Shown piece after piece: positions 37,848-49,800 of a stretch of 64,000 nt of DNA. Position numbers and translations under genes: made by a program. The DNA is from Phoronis australis (taxonomy: Eukaryota; Phoronida; Phoronidae). Position 1 is the first letter of the stretch, and every line of letters begins with the position of its first letter. The stretch lies in contig NMRA01000257.1 in the NCBI GenBank assembly GCA_002633005.1, positions 459,196 to 523,195 on the forward strand, read 5' to 3'. The notes under the pieces are model-generated. The model made no database searches. It was not told the origin of the DNA and saw only the letters and a list, made by a program, of their open reading frames with translations.

Positions 37848-40800
37848 CTGAAATGGAAACTTGTGCACATTCCCTTTCATCAAACTGTGATTTAATTGAC
37901 CTCGGGATAGTGAAAGCTTACTGTTAGTCGGGTTTTCAGCTCTCAGCTGCATCCAGGGCCTTATCTCTCTATTGGCGAAGTCGCCCAAAACTGAATTTTT
38001 TTGTTGTTTTTAGTCCTTCTACAGTACCTTGAGTGAGTCACACAACACGAATTTGTGTGGAAAATAACACGAGTTCGATCTGCTCAGTGATGCAGCAAAG
38101 AGCGGCCTTTTATCAACGTTCGACTAATTGGAACGTTCATTATCTTCCGACTACAAGAAATGTGTCTTCATTCTTTTAACCAAGTAGAGGCCAGCTTCAC
38201 CATCCTTTGACAGTGTTACTGCTCCTATCAGTACCGGGAAAGAGTGAAGCGACTCCTGCGCGACACTTTTCTTAATTTTTGTAAAGTTGTTTATGAGAGA
38301 AATGTGTGCAAAAGTACTCCAAACTAAAATGTCTTACTGTACAAGTATCCATAAACCTCCATTCTCAGAGACTTCCAGTCTTTGTACTTGACTGGTACCA
38401 CTCTCACATGTTTAGCTCTCACCGGCATTGTCAGTTCTTGGTAAACACTTGTGTCCGTGTCTGAATTGCCTGCAAACTGGTTCATACACTCAAGTCATTT
38501 TTAGGTTACTCAACGGTTTTCCAAAAAAATTGGAAATTACGGAGAATTACACTTTAGTCAGAGTATATAATGGCAATGCTAGAAACCGAAATTTATCAAT
38601 TTTTTGACATCAAAATGACAGCGATGACTGGAATTAATAGTTGAAAAATGAATAATGTTCTATGTGACGTTAGAAAGTTTACTTTGCTTTACTTGTTTGA
38701 AGTAAATTGTACCTCTGCGCATGATGCGGATTCTTGTCCAGTAACACATTTGAAATTTACGGCGTCCAGTGAGAAATGTATTTCCATGGAGATTACCCAT
38801 TCTTCATACTGTACACAGCCCTTCAGAACAAAAATAAATACAGTTATTACTCACATGTAAGAAACGCTTAAAACAGCTCTAAAACGACGTACCCGCGTTC
38901 CTTCACAAAAAAAGCTTTTGATATTGACCACATACTGTTATGCAATTGGTATCAAATTGTTCCTAAGTGGAACTAGATGCACTTTATGCGCTCTACAAGT
39001 TGACTTGTCACTGACGATGTTCCCTTTTATTCTGCGAGCATGGCTTGTCCGCCCTTTGCAAGACCAAAATCACAATTTGAAACCAATTTGAAAAGGATGA
39101 ATTCTCTAAATAAAAAATTAGTATGTTTGGCGGAAGGTGGGTTTATTGGGATCGTTAGTGACGACGTATCTGCCACTAATATGAAGCGATTTTCAGGGGC
39201 AGGGCAGAGTATCAGCCAGGATTTTGCCCGTCAGACATTCACACCCCCGAACTGCCAAATGGCATTTGGGAGAATTTTAGGGGGGCATGCCCCCTTTACC
39301 TCCCTCCCCCCTCAATCCGCTACTGATTTAGACCAACAAATAGGAACAGTCACATGTTATTTTCAAAAAAATTTCATGGCTTGAACTTTTTGTGATTCAG
39401 GTAACCACGGCGACAATTTAACATTTGAAATTTTTACAAAATCATGATTTTGTGTTTAAATTAATGGGTGTTCTACGACAACGTTTGCACTCATGGGGAT
39501 TAGGATTCACGAGGTCCATTTCAAAGTTTTTTAATACAACGGAATGTTACGCATGCTTACTTTCTAATATAACATAAGAAGTTAATGAATAAGTAAGACT
39601 ACATTAAAAATCCCCAGTTTCTCACTGTAACAATCGCGTTTCTTTGCCATTTTTTATTAGACCTGGTCTGCCGCCGGGGGCGGCAGCGTAAGCATCACAA
39701 TGGGCGGCATCGCAAGCGAAACCTAGTCGGACGTCCGCGGTGCTATAATTTGGCGATCTCAAACCCGAAATGGCGAGCTGAGATATTACCCTGTCAGAAT
39801 ATAGACTGACACTGTTTTTATTTGTATTGTTTTGTTATTCTGTTTGATTGGCATGACCCCTGAGTTAAGTACAATGATGATGTCATTTGTTTACTACAGT
39901 ATAGTGAGGAACTTTCTAGAAGACTCTAGCATGACAGTGATTGATGTAGTCTGGAATATTCTAGAGACTAGTATATGTTTGTAGATTGGGTAGATTCAGG
40001 AAAGTTCTAGAATGTGCTTGAATTAATGTAAAGTTCCAGAACAATGCGTTAGGCTATAAATACACAAGCACGGGTTTGTGTTAATCAGAGATCAAGTCAG
40101 TTCAAGAGAAGATGAAGTGAGCTCAAGTCAGTTCAAGAAAGTTAATCAGGAGAATTACGGTTGAGTTGCAGTGAAGAGAATCAGCAGTTACAGCGATAGT
40201 CAATAGAGAGCCAGCTATAGAGACAACATGGTTATTAATTGAATCGACGAGTGTAACAGTTGCTGAACGTGTCTCAGAAGTTCATCACAAGTCAAGGCTT
40301 CGCAACACTGGCTGGAGCATAAACAGACATTACGTCGGACGTTTTGTTTGAGTAGGCTTGTGAACGTACGGTCAGGATTAATTAAGGATTAACTCGAACC
40401 AGTCTTCAGTCAATCGTGGCACCGAAAGCTATTAGCACTGGTCTGTAACAACCTGCGCCCACCCACACGTACGGGGAAAAACGTGACATACCCAACTTGT
40501 CAATTGCCAGTTGGGCATTTTCTTAACGTCGGACGCTGCTGTGTTCTTGTACACACAGAGTAACAAAAGTTTGATTTTGCACAAAAGATACCTATTTACT
40601 CATGCGTTTTGCCTCTTCTCAAAGGCGTTTCAGCTTTCTGGGGACTTTTCAAGCCCGAATTCAGTCCAGGACAGTTGGAGTTACCTGTTTTCCGAGTTTG
40701 TTTCCAGTGGCTGCACACTTGGTTTTTGAAAAGATTATTAACCCATAGGCGGATTTAGGGGGGGCCCAGGGGGTCCGCCCCCCCCCTCGGCTGCCGCAAA

Positions 40801-43800
40801 AAATAAAACAGTAAGAGCGTAGGGAAATGTTGAGTTTATTAATTAACCCCTGTAATTAAAATTATAAGGATGAAAACAGATTTAAATGTGTGCAGTTTTA
40901 GTGTTGGAGGGGGGGCTCAAATCCAATTTCATGTGACAAATTCGGAACACGACGCATTCGTAACGGAACTATGGCTAAGTATAGGCTCTCCCGCGATATC
41001 CCAGGCGACCGACAGTAGCGCTGCACACTACGACTCCGTTTCCGTCGTCTGCTCCACTGTGCAATGAAGAAAATTTACTTCATTTTTTAAAGAAAATGGA
41101 ACCTGATTGACGATGAAAAAACGGAAGCTGCTGGTAAGATGTGAATTTTAATCGATGCCTTAGTGAATCACTCAGAGACTCGCAATACTCTCTATGTCAA
41201 ACCTTATCTTAAGACGATTTCCAAAGCAATCCCGTCATTATTGCCAACACGAAAAACGGATTTGGTCTTTTGGGCATTTGAAGACTATTTTAAATACGAC
41301 AAATTTGTTAAGAATTGATGGCACAAAATATAAAACGTGTAATAAGCATTACAAAAAGAAGTAGGTTTCGCTGTGGACCATAAACAAGTAGGTCTCTTAG
41401 TATGAGATTAGTAGGTAAATCGTGGTGGTGTAGTGGTAACGCACGCTCGCTTTATCCTTCAGGTCGTGAGCTCAAGTCTTTGATACATGAAGTTTTTCCT
41501 GTTTGACACGTTCTCCGTGTTTTTTTTTTTTTTTGCCTTTTTTTCTTGGATAATACCTCAGGAATCAAGGAAAATGCTTAATTTTTAGAGGTAAAAACAG
41601 AAAATTTTCCTGGGCGGGAGGGGAGTTTGCCCCCGTCCCGATCTCCCCCCATTCGGTGCTATGCGCATCTACAATCGTGGTTCAGTTTGCGCCAATGCTT
41701 ACAGCCGGACAAAATGTTGGCCCCCCTTGTGATATCCTAGATCCGCCACTGTAACCTCCATGCGAAATTTTAGAATGATGATTGCAACACTTTTATCTCG
41801 GAAATGTATTTTAATTTTAAAATGTCTTACCTCAGTACTTAACATGGTGACCACCCATTCTTTCTGTAAGTCAACTTGAACATATTCCCCTGCACTTAAC
41901 GAGCCGCTGCACCAGGCAAGTCCGCTGTTCAATGTCACCAGTTCAGGTGCGCATGTTTTATATGTACTAGAAGCCGAGAACGCGTTTTGTGGTAAGTTCT
42001 CCAGGCCGACTGGTTCATCCACTTGGTAAAAGATTTGTCAAAGTTAGTATTATAAAGCGGGCCATGCGATAGCATAATGCAAAACCAGTCACAGTCATAC
42101 AAAACTTGTTTCAGACCACTTATACCGGTATGAAATTGTTCTCACATTGTTCCTTAGTGAAAATAGATGTGATATCTGGGCTACATTTCATAAAAATTAG
42201 TCTTAAGTTCTATTGTTGGCATGGCGTCAATAAGCGCAACGTGACATGTGATGGAAGGACAGCATTGTTATTTCGCTCTAAGTTAAAACTAAAATAATTA
42301 CCGGGCTCCGGTCTTGGAAAGAAATGACAATTCATTATTGCTTAAGACGAAGCTCTGCAGGTTGACTTATTCAAGGTGTGTTGTTTTATTCGCCGATTTA
42401 GCAATAACAAACTGTCACTTCTTTTCAAGACAAAAAAACATTTTTCATCTGAGCGAGGAGCATGAGTTGTACGAAATTTTTAGCGGTAAGTTAGTTTCTT
42501 GGACGGAAAGCGGATTTACAGGCGCAATAAGTAAGCAGGTACTTTTGAGACTTTGACCGTCTTGATCAATGAAATATGACATTTCCACAGAGAAAATGCT
42601 CTTAATTGGACCAAAGACCGTTTCATTGCGCAGAACCGTTACACTTGCGGCATTACATGGGAGACCTATTCCCTATCGAGGACAAATATAATCCCACATT
42701 TTACGTATCGCTAACGCATATCTTTGCTCACAAATGCTGGTCCCCGCAGTGGTTATTCCCTGCACGCCGAACTCTTCTCTCGCGGGGACGGCTTGGCATG
42801 ACATGGTAAAAGTGTGAAAAATCACTTATTGCAAATACATTCCCGCCAATTTTCAATAATTCGTTTCAAATAGAATCATTGTTTAGATCTGAAAGTACAC
42901 ACACTTCCCTGTTCGTGCGCGGCTTGGACCTGCCGCGCACAAAATTTTCTCGCACGTTCATATGATATTGTCAATGGCGAAGGATACGCTGAAAAGTTGC
43001 GCTCAACTTGACGGTTGTTCTGCTATGCCGTGACATTTACACTGTCGATGATTTTGCAATGAAATTAAAAAACTGGAAGACATTTCCGCACAATGCGTAT
43101 TGAGAAGAAGACTAGTTTCATTGATTTTATGATAATCAAATAATTTATTCAAAAATAGAAAATAGTCCAGTAGCTTGATCGACGAGTTTGTGCTTCAGTA
43201 AGAAATAGGCCTCTGGGGCAGGAAATAATTTGAGGGAGCAGAATTAGTCTGTACACGAAGAAAGAAAAGTAATATAATATATCCGCGAGCAAGGAAAAGT
43301 AGTCCAGGATATGCGTCCGCGAGAAGGGAACAGCATGCGCGAGAGAAACTTTTGTGCGCGCGCAGGATAGTCAAGGGACCTTGTTATTTGATAGCGATCA
43401 TGTGCGTAGCAAACGAGGGAATAAAATACTAATCTACTACTGCTAGTAGAGGATTCCATTAACTTTTCTGTTGATAACGAAGTGTTACATCTCATTAACA
43501 TCTCATTGCATTTCTCCAACACGTAAAATACGAGAAGCACATCAAAGGCGCCCGCCAAGTGTTTGGCAATATTTTGTTCAATTTTACCATTGCGTGTATT
43601 GGCAATTTGCTCAAAGTGCTCCTGCGAAACAAAAATCACACCAAATCCTGAAGTGAATTGCTTAGTACACAGCGATAGAACGTTTTAACCTATAACCTAC
43701 CAATAGGCTCTTTTTCACAGATGACATGTCTCTCGCTGTTGCAGTCAACTGTCGACAAGGTACACGTGCTGTTACATGACAACACGGAGCATTCGCTCCC

Positions 43801-46800
43801 AGATATCAGTGCCATGTCACCGCTCATCCAATTATAGTCGTCATACTGGCTCTTCACCCCTGTCCAGAAGAACCCTTCCTTCTCCCTGCCAAAATGAGAT
43901 GAGATTTTTCGAATTTTGTTTTTCAAACTAAATTGTAGGTTTTGAGATTCATTAATGTCTGCAACGTGTTACCTTTCAATACTTTAATCCAGGCAAAAGT
44001 TGTTTAAAAACGTGATTGATAAGTCGAGTAAACTACGAATCGTTAACTAAGGTTAAACTCTACGATCGCCATGCGTGAAAGGTCCCTAACTGATTGTATG
44101 ATTTATTTAACATTAAGATTCGAAAACTTGTACGGAACCATCTTACTTTGAAAGCTGATGATAAAGTGTAAGGCAACTGTCGATAAACTAAATGGAACCG
44201 TCTTAGGCGGTTTGAGTCCGGTAAACTGTACATAGCCTTTCATGTAAGGCTGATACACTACACAAGGGTTTAACGTTCAAAACTGGAAGATTTTGCAACC
44301 CGTCCTACGTTAGAAAACTGTACGTCCGTCTTACGTAGCACAGTTAATTGGCTAGACTTCGAAACTGGATTATTTTTGTACGGCATGTGTAGAACGATAC
44401 GAGATAACTAAAGGGTGCAATTTATAATTGGCAAATTTAAAGCGCGCTTGGAATCTGAACTCGGGCGATCTACCGCTATTAAAGGTTCGTCTTCGTTGTT
44501 TGGAAACGATAAAGCGTGGGGCAAGATGTCTTCTTTGCTTCCCTAAACCACCACATTTGGCGTTGCTGTCAACTGACAAATGTCCTAACGTCTGTCGGTA
44601 ATCTACACTGATGTCATACGGTCGTGTGTCGATCTACCCGTTTCTTTGCTGTGTCCCTAGTTGTTCCAGACGTACAGAGAGTCGCGAAAAAGTAAATCAA
44701 TATTCCACAGCTTTTGCAAGTGACCCACGAAAAAGAAAAATTATTGAAAACAACTGCATGTATAGCTCCCCGTTTCTCAGTGCAAAGGTGAAGTGAACAT
44801 GACCATTTGACGTCACGACTTAAATAGCATTGATCAGATAGCTTGGGATGAGATACAAGAGGCGCTCGTAATGATGGTTGCTGTTAACAACAATGTTGTT
44901 GTTGTTAGTCACTTGAAGAAAACCGGTTTTTACGAAGTGCAGTATTCCTTTAAGGAAATGTGATTGGTGAGATGTTTGCGTTCTCGCTTGTTCCTTGTAC
45001 CTCCCATGTTGCAGCTAGCCTAACAAAATTAGTGGACCTTTGAGTTTTGCCCTCGACCCCCTCCCAGTCATGTCAACATTCTTGACTCCCCCTGTTGTCA
45101 AGTGGTCACGTCTGAGGTACTAATACAAATGTCGTGGTTGAGGCAGACCTAAACTGCTCGTGGGCGGTTGCGCGAGAGCACCCGAGTTGTCGGTAGAGGT
45201 TTGTTGCCACCCGTTAACCCCCCCCCCTTGGCTAGCTATTCGTCTTTCAAATCTAACCAAGTAAAGCGTAACAATACCTTAAGGTTTCAGTAAAGAAATT
45301 GCGTTCGTCTTGATCGTTGATGTAAAGAACGTGACTGTTTCTTCCATCACAAAAGTCTTTTGCCTCTTCATGAGAAACGATTCTGTAATCAATGTAGTAA
45401 CACGATCTTCCTTTGCTGTTGACGTAGTTAAGCCAACCTGTCGGGCACTTGTCACCTAAAAATAAAGTTCAACGTGCGGTCGAAGTATCGCATGGTAGAC
45501 TTACTGTTTATATAGTGACGACACGCTGGACTGTGTGCGAATTTTTGCAATAATGCTTCTGAGCCCAAAATGAAGAAAAAAATGAACACGTGATTTAGTT
45601 GATGACCAGTAACCCCAATGCCGAATTTACGCTTGTAAATTTTTTACCTGTATCGTCTGCACGGCATTTTATCATACAAAGTTCGAGGAAAATTGATAGG
45701 AGGAGATTTCCTATAAAATTTTTAATTTGAATTTAATTTTATATTCAAAAGAGCAATTTTATATTCAAAAGAGCGGGTTTTAGATAATCATTTCCACCTA
45801 CACATCTGGATCTTACGGGCGTGGTATCTCGAGGTTACCAGTAGAAACGTAACTACTGTCATAAAAATGGTTTAGTATTTTTCAAAAACAACTCCCTTTA
45901 AAAACAGTTCCTGTCTACTGAGTAAAAAACATACTGGAATCGTATTAAAAGGACCCTAATTGTTAGAAAAATGTTTTTCTGTGATCAGCCCCTGGCGATT
46001 GAAGCCTGAAACCTTCTGTGACATATACTTGAATTTGACACACCTTTTGCGACTGTACCTATATGTCTGAACAGAACCTTTCTGGTCGGAGTCGAACGAT
46101 CTGCTGGCGAAAGCAACTTTTTTTCGTGACACTTTTAGCAAAAATAAGGTTCGTTGATTATCCCAGACACATTTTTCACTTAATTACAGCTTTTTGTAAT
46201 TTGATTAATTTCTCGTCCTCTACTCCAAAAGTGACGTTTTGGGAGGCAAGAGTTTCGCGCCAATTTCTTTTCGTTATAGTCTGACTGTGAGAGCTGTCGA
46301 GTCAGTCATTGTTCTACCTCGGTTGTGATAAGTTCGGCCGTCATTTGCTTTTGTTTACAAGTCAGTCAACATGCCACGCTGTTGCTGCGTGCCGGGATGT
46401 ACTCATTATCGTCTCACACGCGCTTTGGGTACCTTGCGTCGCTTTCCGAAGGATGACACACTTCGCCGTACTTGGCTAGCTCGTTCATGTGAAGAACGCA
46501 GTGCTACCCGTCCACGCAACGTACAAAGCAGTGGAGGGTTACCGAGTGTTTGGCAAGCATTTTCTGCCGTCAGATTATGACAGATATGTACGCTGAATTG
46601 ATGAAGGTCCCTGCGAAACAACGCCTGAAGAATTGTACCATACCGTCGCTGTTGATTCCCGCCAGTGCCCCGTCGCCAACCCCGAGAAGTGCGTTTTTAA
46701 AGCGAGAAGCCTCGCGAGCTGTGGCCACTATATACAGTGACTGGAGGCACTTCATCTACTGTCACCCGTGCCTCCGAACGTACCCCATTGCTTGCAATTC

Positions 46801-49800
46801 CGGGAACTAGCAGTGATTCGCCCTGTGCTGTTGTCTCTAGCTCAGAGCCTGTAAGTAGCCCTGCAGCGATGTTGAGTAGTGGGAGTGAATACAGGCCCAG
46901 TTCGACACCCAGTGAAGATGACAGTTCGTCATCCAATGAGCAGATCGGTGAGCCTAAGTTTGATAAGTTTATTGTGGACTTGTATTGGAGCTATTTGGAA
47001 GGTGCCAGGTGTGAGGCGAGGGAGTCACACGGCGGGATGTAAGCAGTTTGGGTGCTCAGATCACCCTTCAGTGGGAGTGTGTCGCGGGACACTCGGAAAA
47101 GTGGGACAGTTCTTCCTCTGTACGTGAGACGATAATGAGTACACCCCAGTACGCAGCAACAACGTGGCATGTTGACTGACTCGTAAGCAAAAGCAAACGA
47201 CGACCGAACTTATCACAACCGAGGTAGAACAATTACTGACTCGACTGCTCTCACAGTCAAACTATATGAAAAGAAATTGGCGCGAAATTCTTGCCTCCCA
47301 AAACGTCACTTCCGGAGTAGACGACGAGTACTTAATTAATTTACGAAAAGCAGTAAATAAGTGAAAAATATGTTTGGGATAATCAACGAACCTTATTTTT
47401 GCTAAAAATGACATGAAAAAAGGTTGCCTTCGCCTTTAACCCATACATGTCAACGGGAATTACGTATTTGCTAAGACTACGTATTTTTGCAGTTTCTGAC
47501 GTGCTACGGCGTAGTGGCAAAATGTTACGTATTTTCGGTAATTAATACCCATTTTTGCCCATGCTCATAATAAAGTTTTAAAACCTTCGCTTTGGCTATC
47601 TCTTATGTCGAAATAATCTCATATCACGAGCCTTGCTCGACAGGGCCAAAGGAGTTGCCAAGGAGTATAGCAAAACTCACAGTTATTAGATGTAAGAGTA
47701 TCTTATAAGAAGGTAATGCATTTTGACACTTGACAATATTTTGACTCGTTTTCGTAAGTGCCATGGTTTGCTCTTTTTTTTACAAAAACGCTATGGTTAG
47801 AGCAAAAATACTTGATATTTGTCTAAGCCCCACTCGATCAATGGTATTTTGAAGCGACATTTCGTCTTGGCATTTTACTCTTATAAAATCGATCTTGTAA
47901 TATCCCGACCGTGGTGAGATCGCATTACCATTGCCATCTCAGCTCATATGCAATACACGTACATGAATAATCAAAATAGTCTTTCCAAGGTAAAGAGTTA
48001 TATGAGAATAATTTTATGACAGCAAGAGGTCTTAATTCTAGTTTTTAACCAACTAAAATGCTTTGATTTCAACGAATGTTGGAGACACAACGGCGGGAAT
48101 TGGCGATTTGTAATAATGTGGCAAAAAAACACAAAAATATACTGTTTTATATCTCTAGTCAAAGCTACAATAATCACAAAAAATCGTTTTCGGCAGTAAA
48201 AACGACAATGTTGCTTCAATGAGGGCCAGTCTTCACAATCTCACCAGTTTGTTGGAACGACGTTATTGAAACAGACTGATATTTCATAAATGGGAAAACT
48301 GAAATGGCTTTCGAAACGAAGATCAGTGAGTATCTGGAAAGTACAATGGGAAAACGTTGAATACACGTAAGTCCTGTTCGGCAAGGGGATTGGAATCAAT
48401 TGACAATCCATTTTTCAAAATTATTTATCATTTGCGAACGGAGAATCCTTCTGGAGGGGCGCCCTCATGAAAGCTTCAGTTGCCATTGTTTGCCTGTGAC
48501 AGAATCCTCGGCTTTCATAGTAATGTCACCCTCCTAAAGGGGCTCCCCGATATACATCAACGTTGCATGCCTTTTCTTGTTTTTGTCGAAATTATGCATA
48601 ATTTTGTGTCTGAAGAGACCCGCCTTGGAAGACCGCAAATTTAAATCCGTAGGCTTACATGCTACAGGCTCCGCCCAGAGGGGTGCCGGGGCAATTGCCC
48701 ACTGGGGGATTTTTTATACTAAAACTTGGCGTTTTTACGTAAATTTGTACTTAGGCAACTGCGTACATTGTGTTAGTGAATGGATTTGCAACCGGTCTGT
48801 GAAAGCATTCCTTAAACCGGCATTAAATTCGTGCTGTCCGAAACCCAAGTTTTGACTTAGATATTTACCGTTACGAAGTTAGTCTTCAGTTTTCCCGAGT
48901 CAAATAAAGTGTGATTTACGGGCTTAGAAAGAACTAACACTTGCAATTTTATAACGGTTAGTGGACTAAGACAAGACTTGTTTTTTGACAGAAAACACGA
49001 GCTGAATGCAGATTTATGATAATTTCAAATTTAAACGTAGGCCTGTTGCAGTTTCGTTCTTCTGAAGCAAAAAGAGTTTACCTCTAAAACCTCTGTGCCG
49101 ACAAGAACGTTGACTTTCACAATTGGCCCCAGCAATTCATGTTCTGACGTCTTGTCGGAACGTACTGTTTGCTCAGCCAATACCGAGATATACAGTCCCA
49201 ATGACGTTACCTTCTTACATTTAAGACCGATGTGCATTTGTCTTTACACCTATCGTTAGTTTTATTTCTTCTCAACGTGGCAATGAAGTTCAGGATCAGG
49301 ATCACTCTGTTACAACACTAAGCTAACGCTGTCGTACTAATTCTCCATGAAGATGATTTCGTTAGTAACAAACCGAAACGTTGAATATGGATATGTCAAT
49401 TTTCACGTTTACACTTATAATTACACTCTTGCTATTATTTTGGCCAAAAAAACAACATTGTTAACACTAACCTATTGTGCATCCAAATTCAATGTGTACA
49501 CTGTCCTTGTGATACTGAAGTGGAATGCCACCTTTCTCACGTTTTGTCGTGCAAGTCAATGTCCGCTTATCAAAATCGACTGAGAAACAAGTGTCCGACT
49601 TCAGGCATTCAATAATGCAGGCCCTTTCGTAGTCAACGTTAGGAATGGTGTCGCCAGTGAACCCGACGCCCTCTCGTTGCTCGAAAAAAACCACCTGAAG
49701 TTGTTCACCGCTATTCAAATCACAGTAAGTAGGATCTGGAAAAAAGACGTTCGAATTTGCAGCATTCAGGAATGATAAAGTTGGTATGGGGGGGAGACAA

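Larger units (their letters stand above)
39792..40488 (+). mobile_element. Solo LTR with 5-bp target-site duplication
   Basis: The 697-bp block starts TGTCAG and ends GTGACA (terminal TGTCA/TGACA inverted repeat) and is flanked on both sides by TACCC (39787-39791 and 40489-40493). A TATA box (TATAAATA, 40055-40062) sits mid-element with four heat-shock-element-like clusters upstream. No internal retroviral or gypsy coding sequence is adjacent, so this is a recombination-derived solo LTR in a mosaic-gene intron. The family cannot be assigned. Confidence 0.88.

Noticed and set aside
42915-42940. Perfect 9-bp GC-rich hairpin (GTGCGCGGC...GCCGCGCAC)
   Set aside because: A single short stem-loop with no U-tract or conserved context; could be chance.
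43244-43639. 131-codon minus-strand frame between lectin exons
   Set aside because: No recognisable domain, no matching splice phases, and it lies in an intron between exons that already join.
49080-49237. Minus-strand candidate exon (VTSLGLYISVLAEQ...VKVNVLVGTEVLE)
   Set aside because: The protein looks structured, but its donor leaves phase 0 while the next exon (45455) needs phase 1, and the PAN exon already joins that exon in phase.
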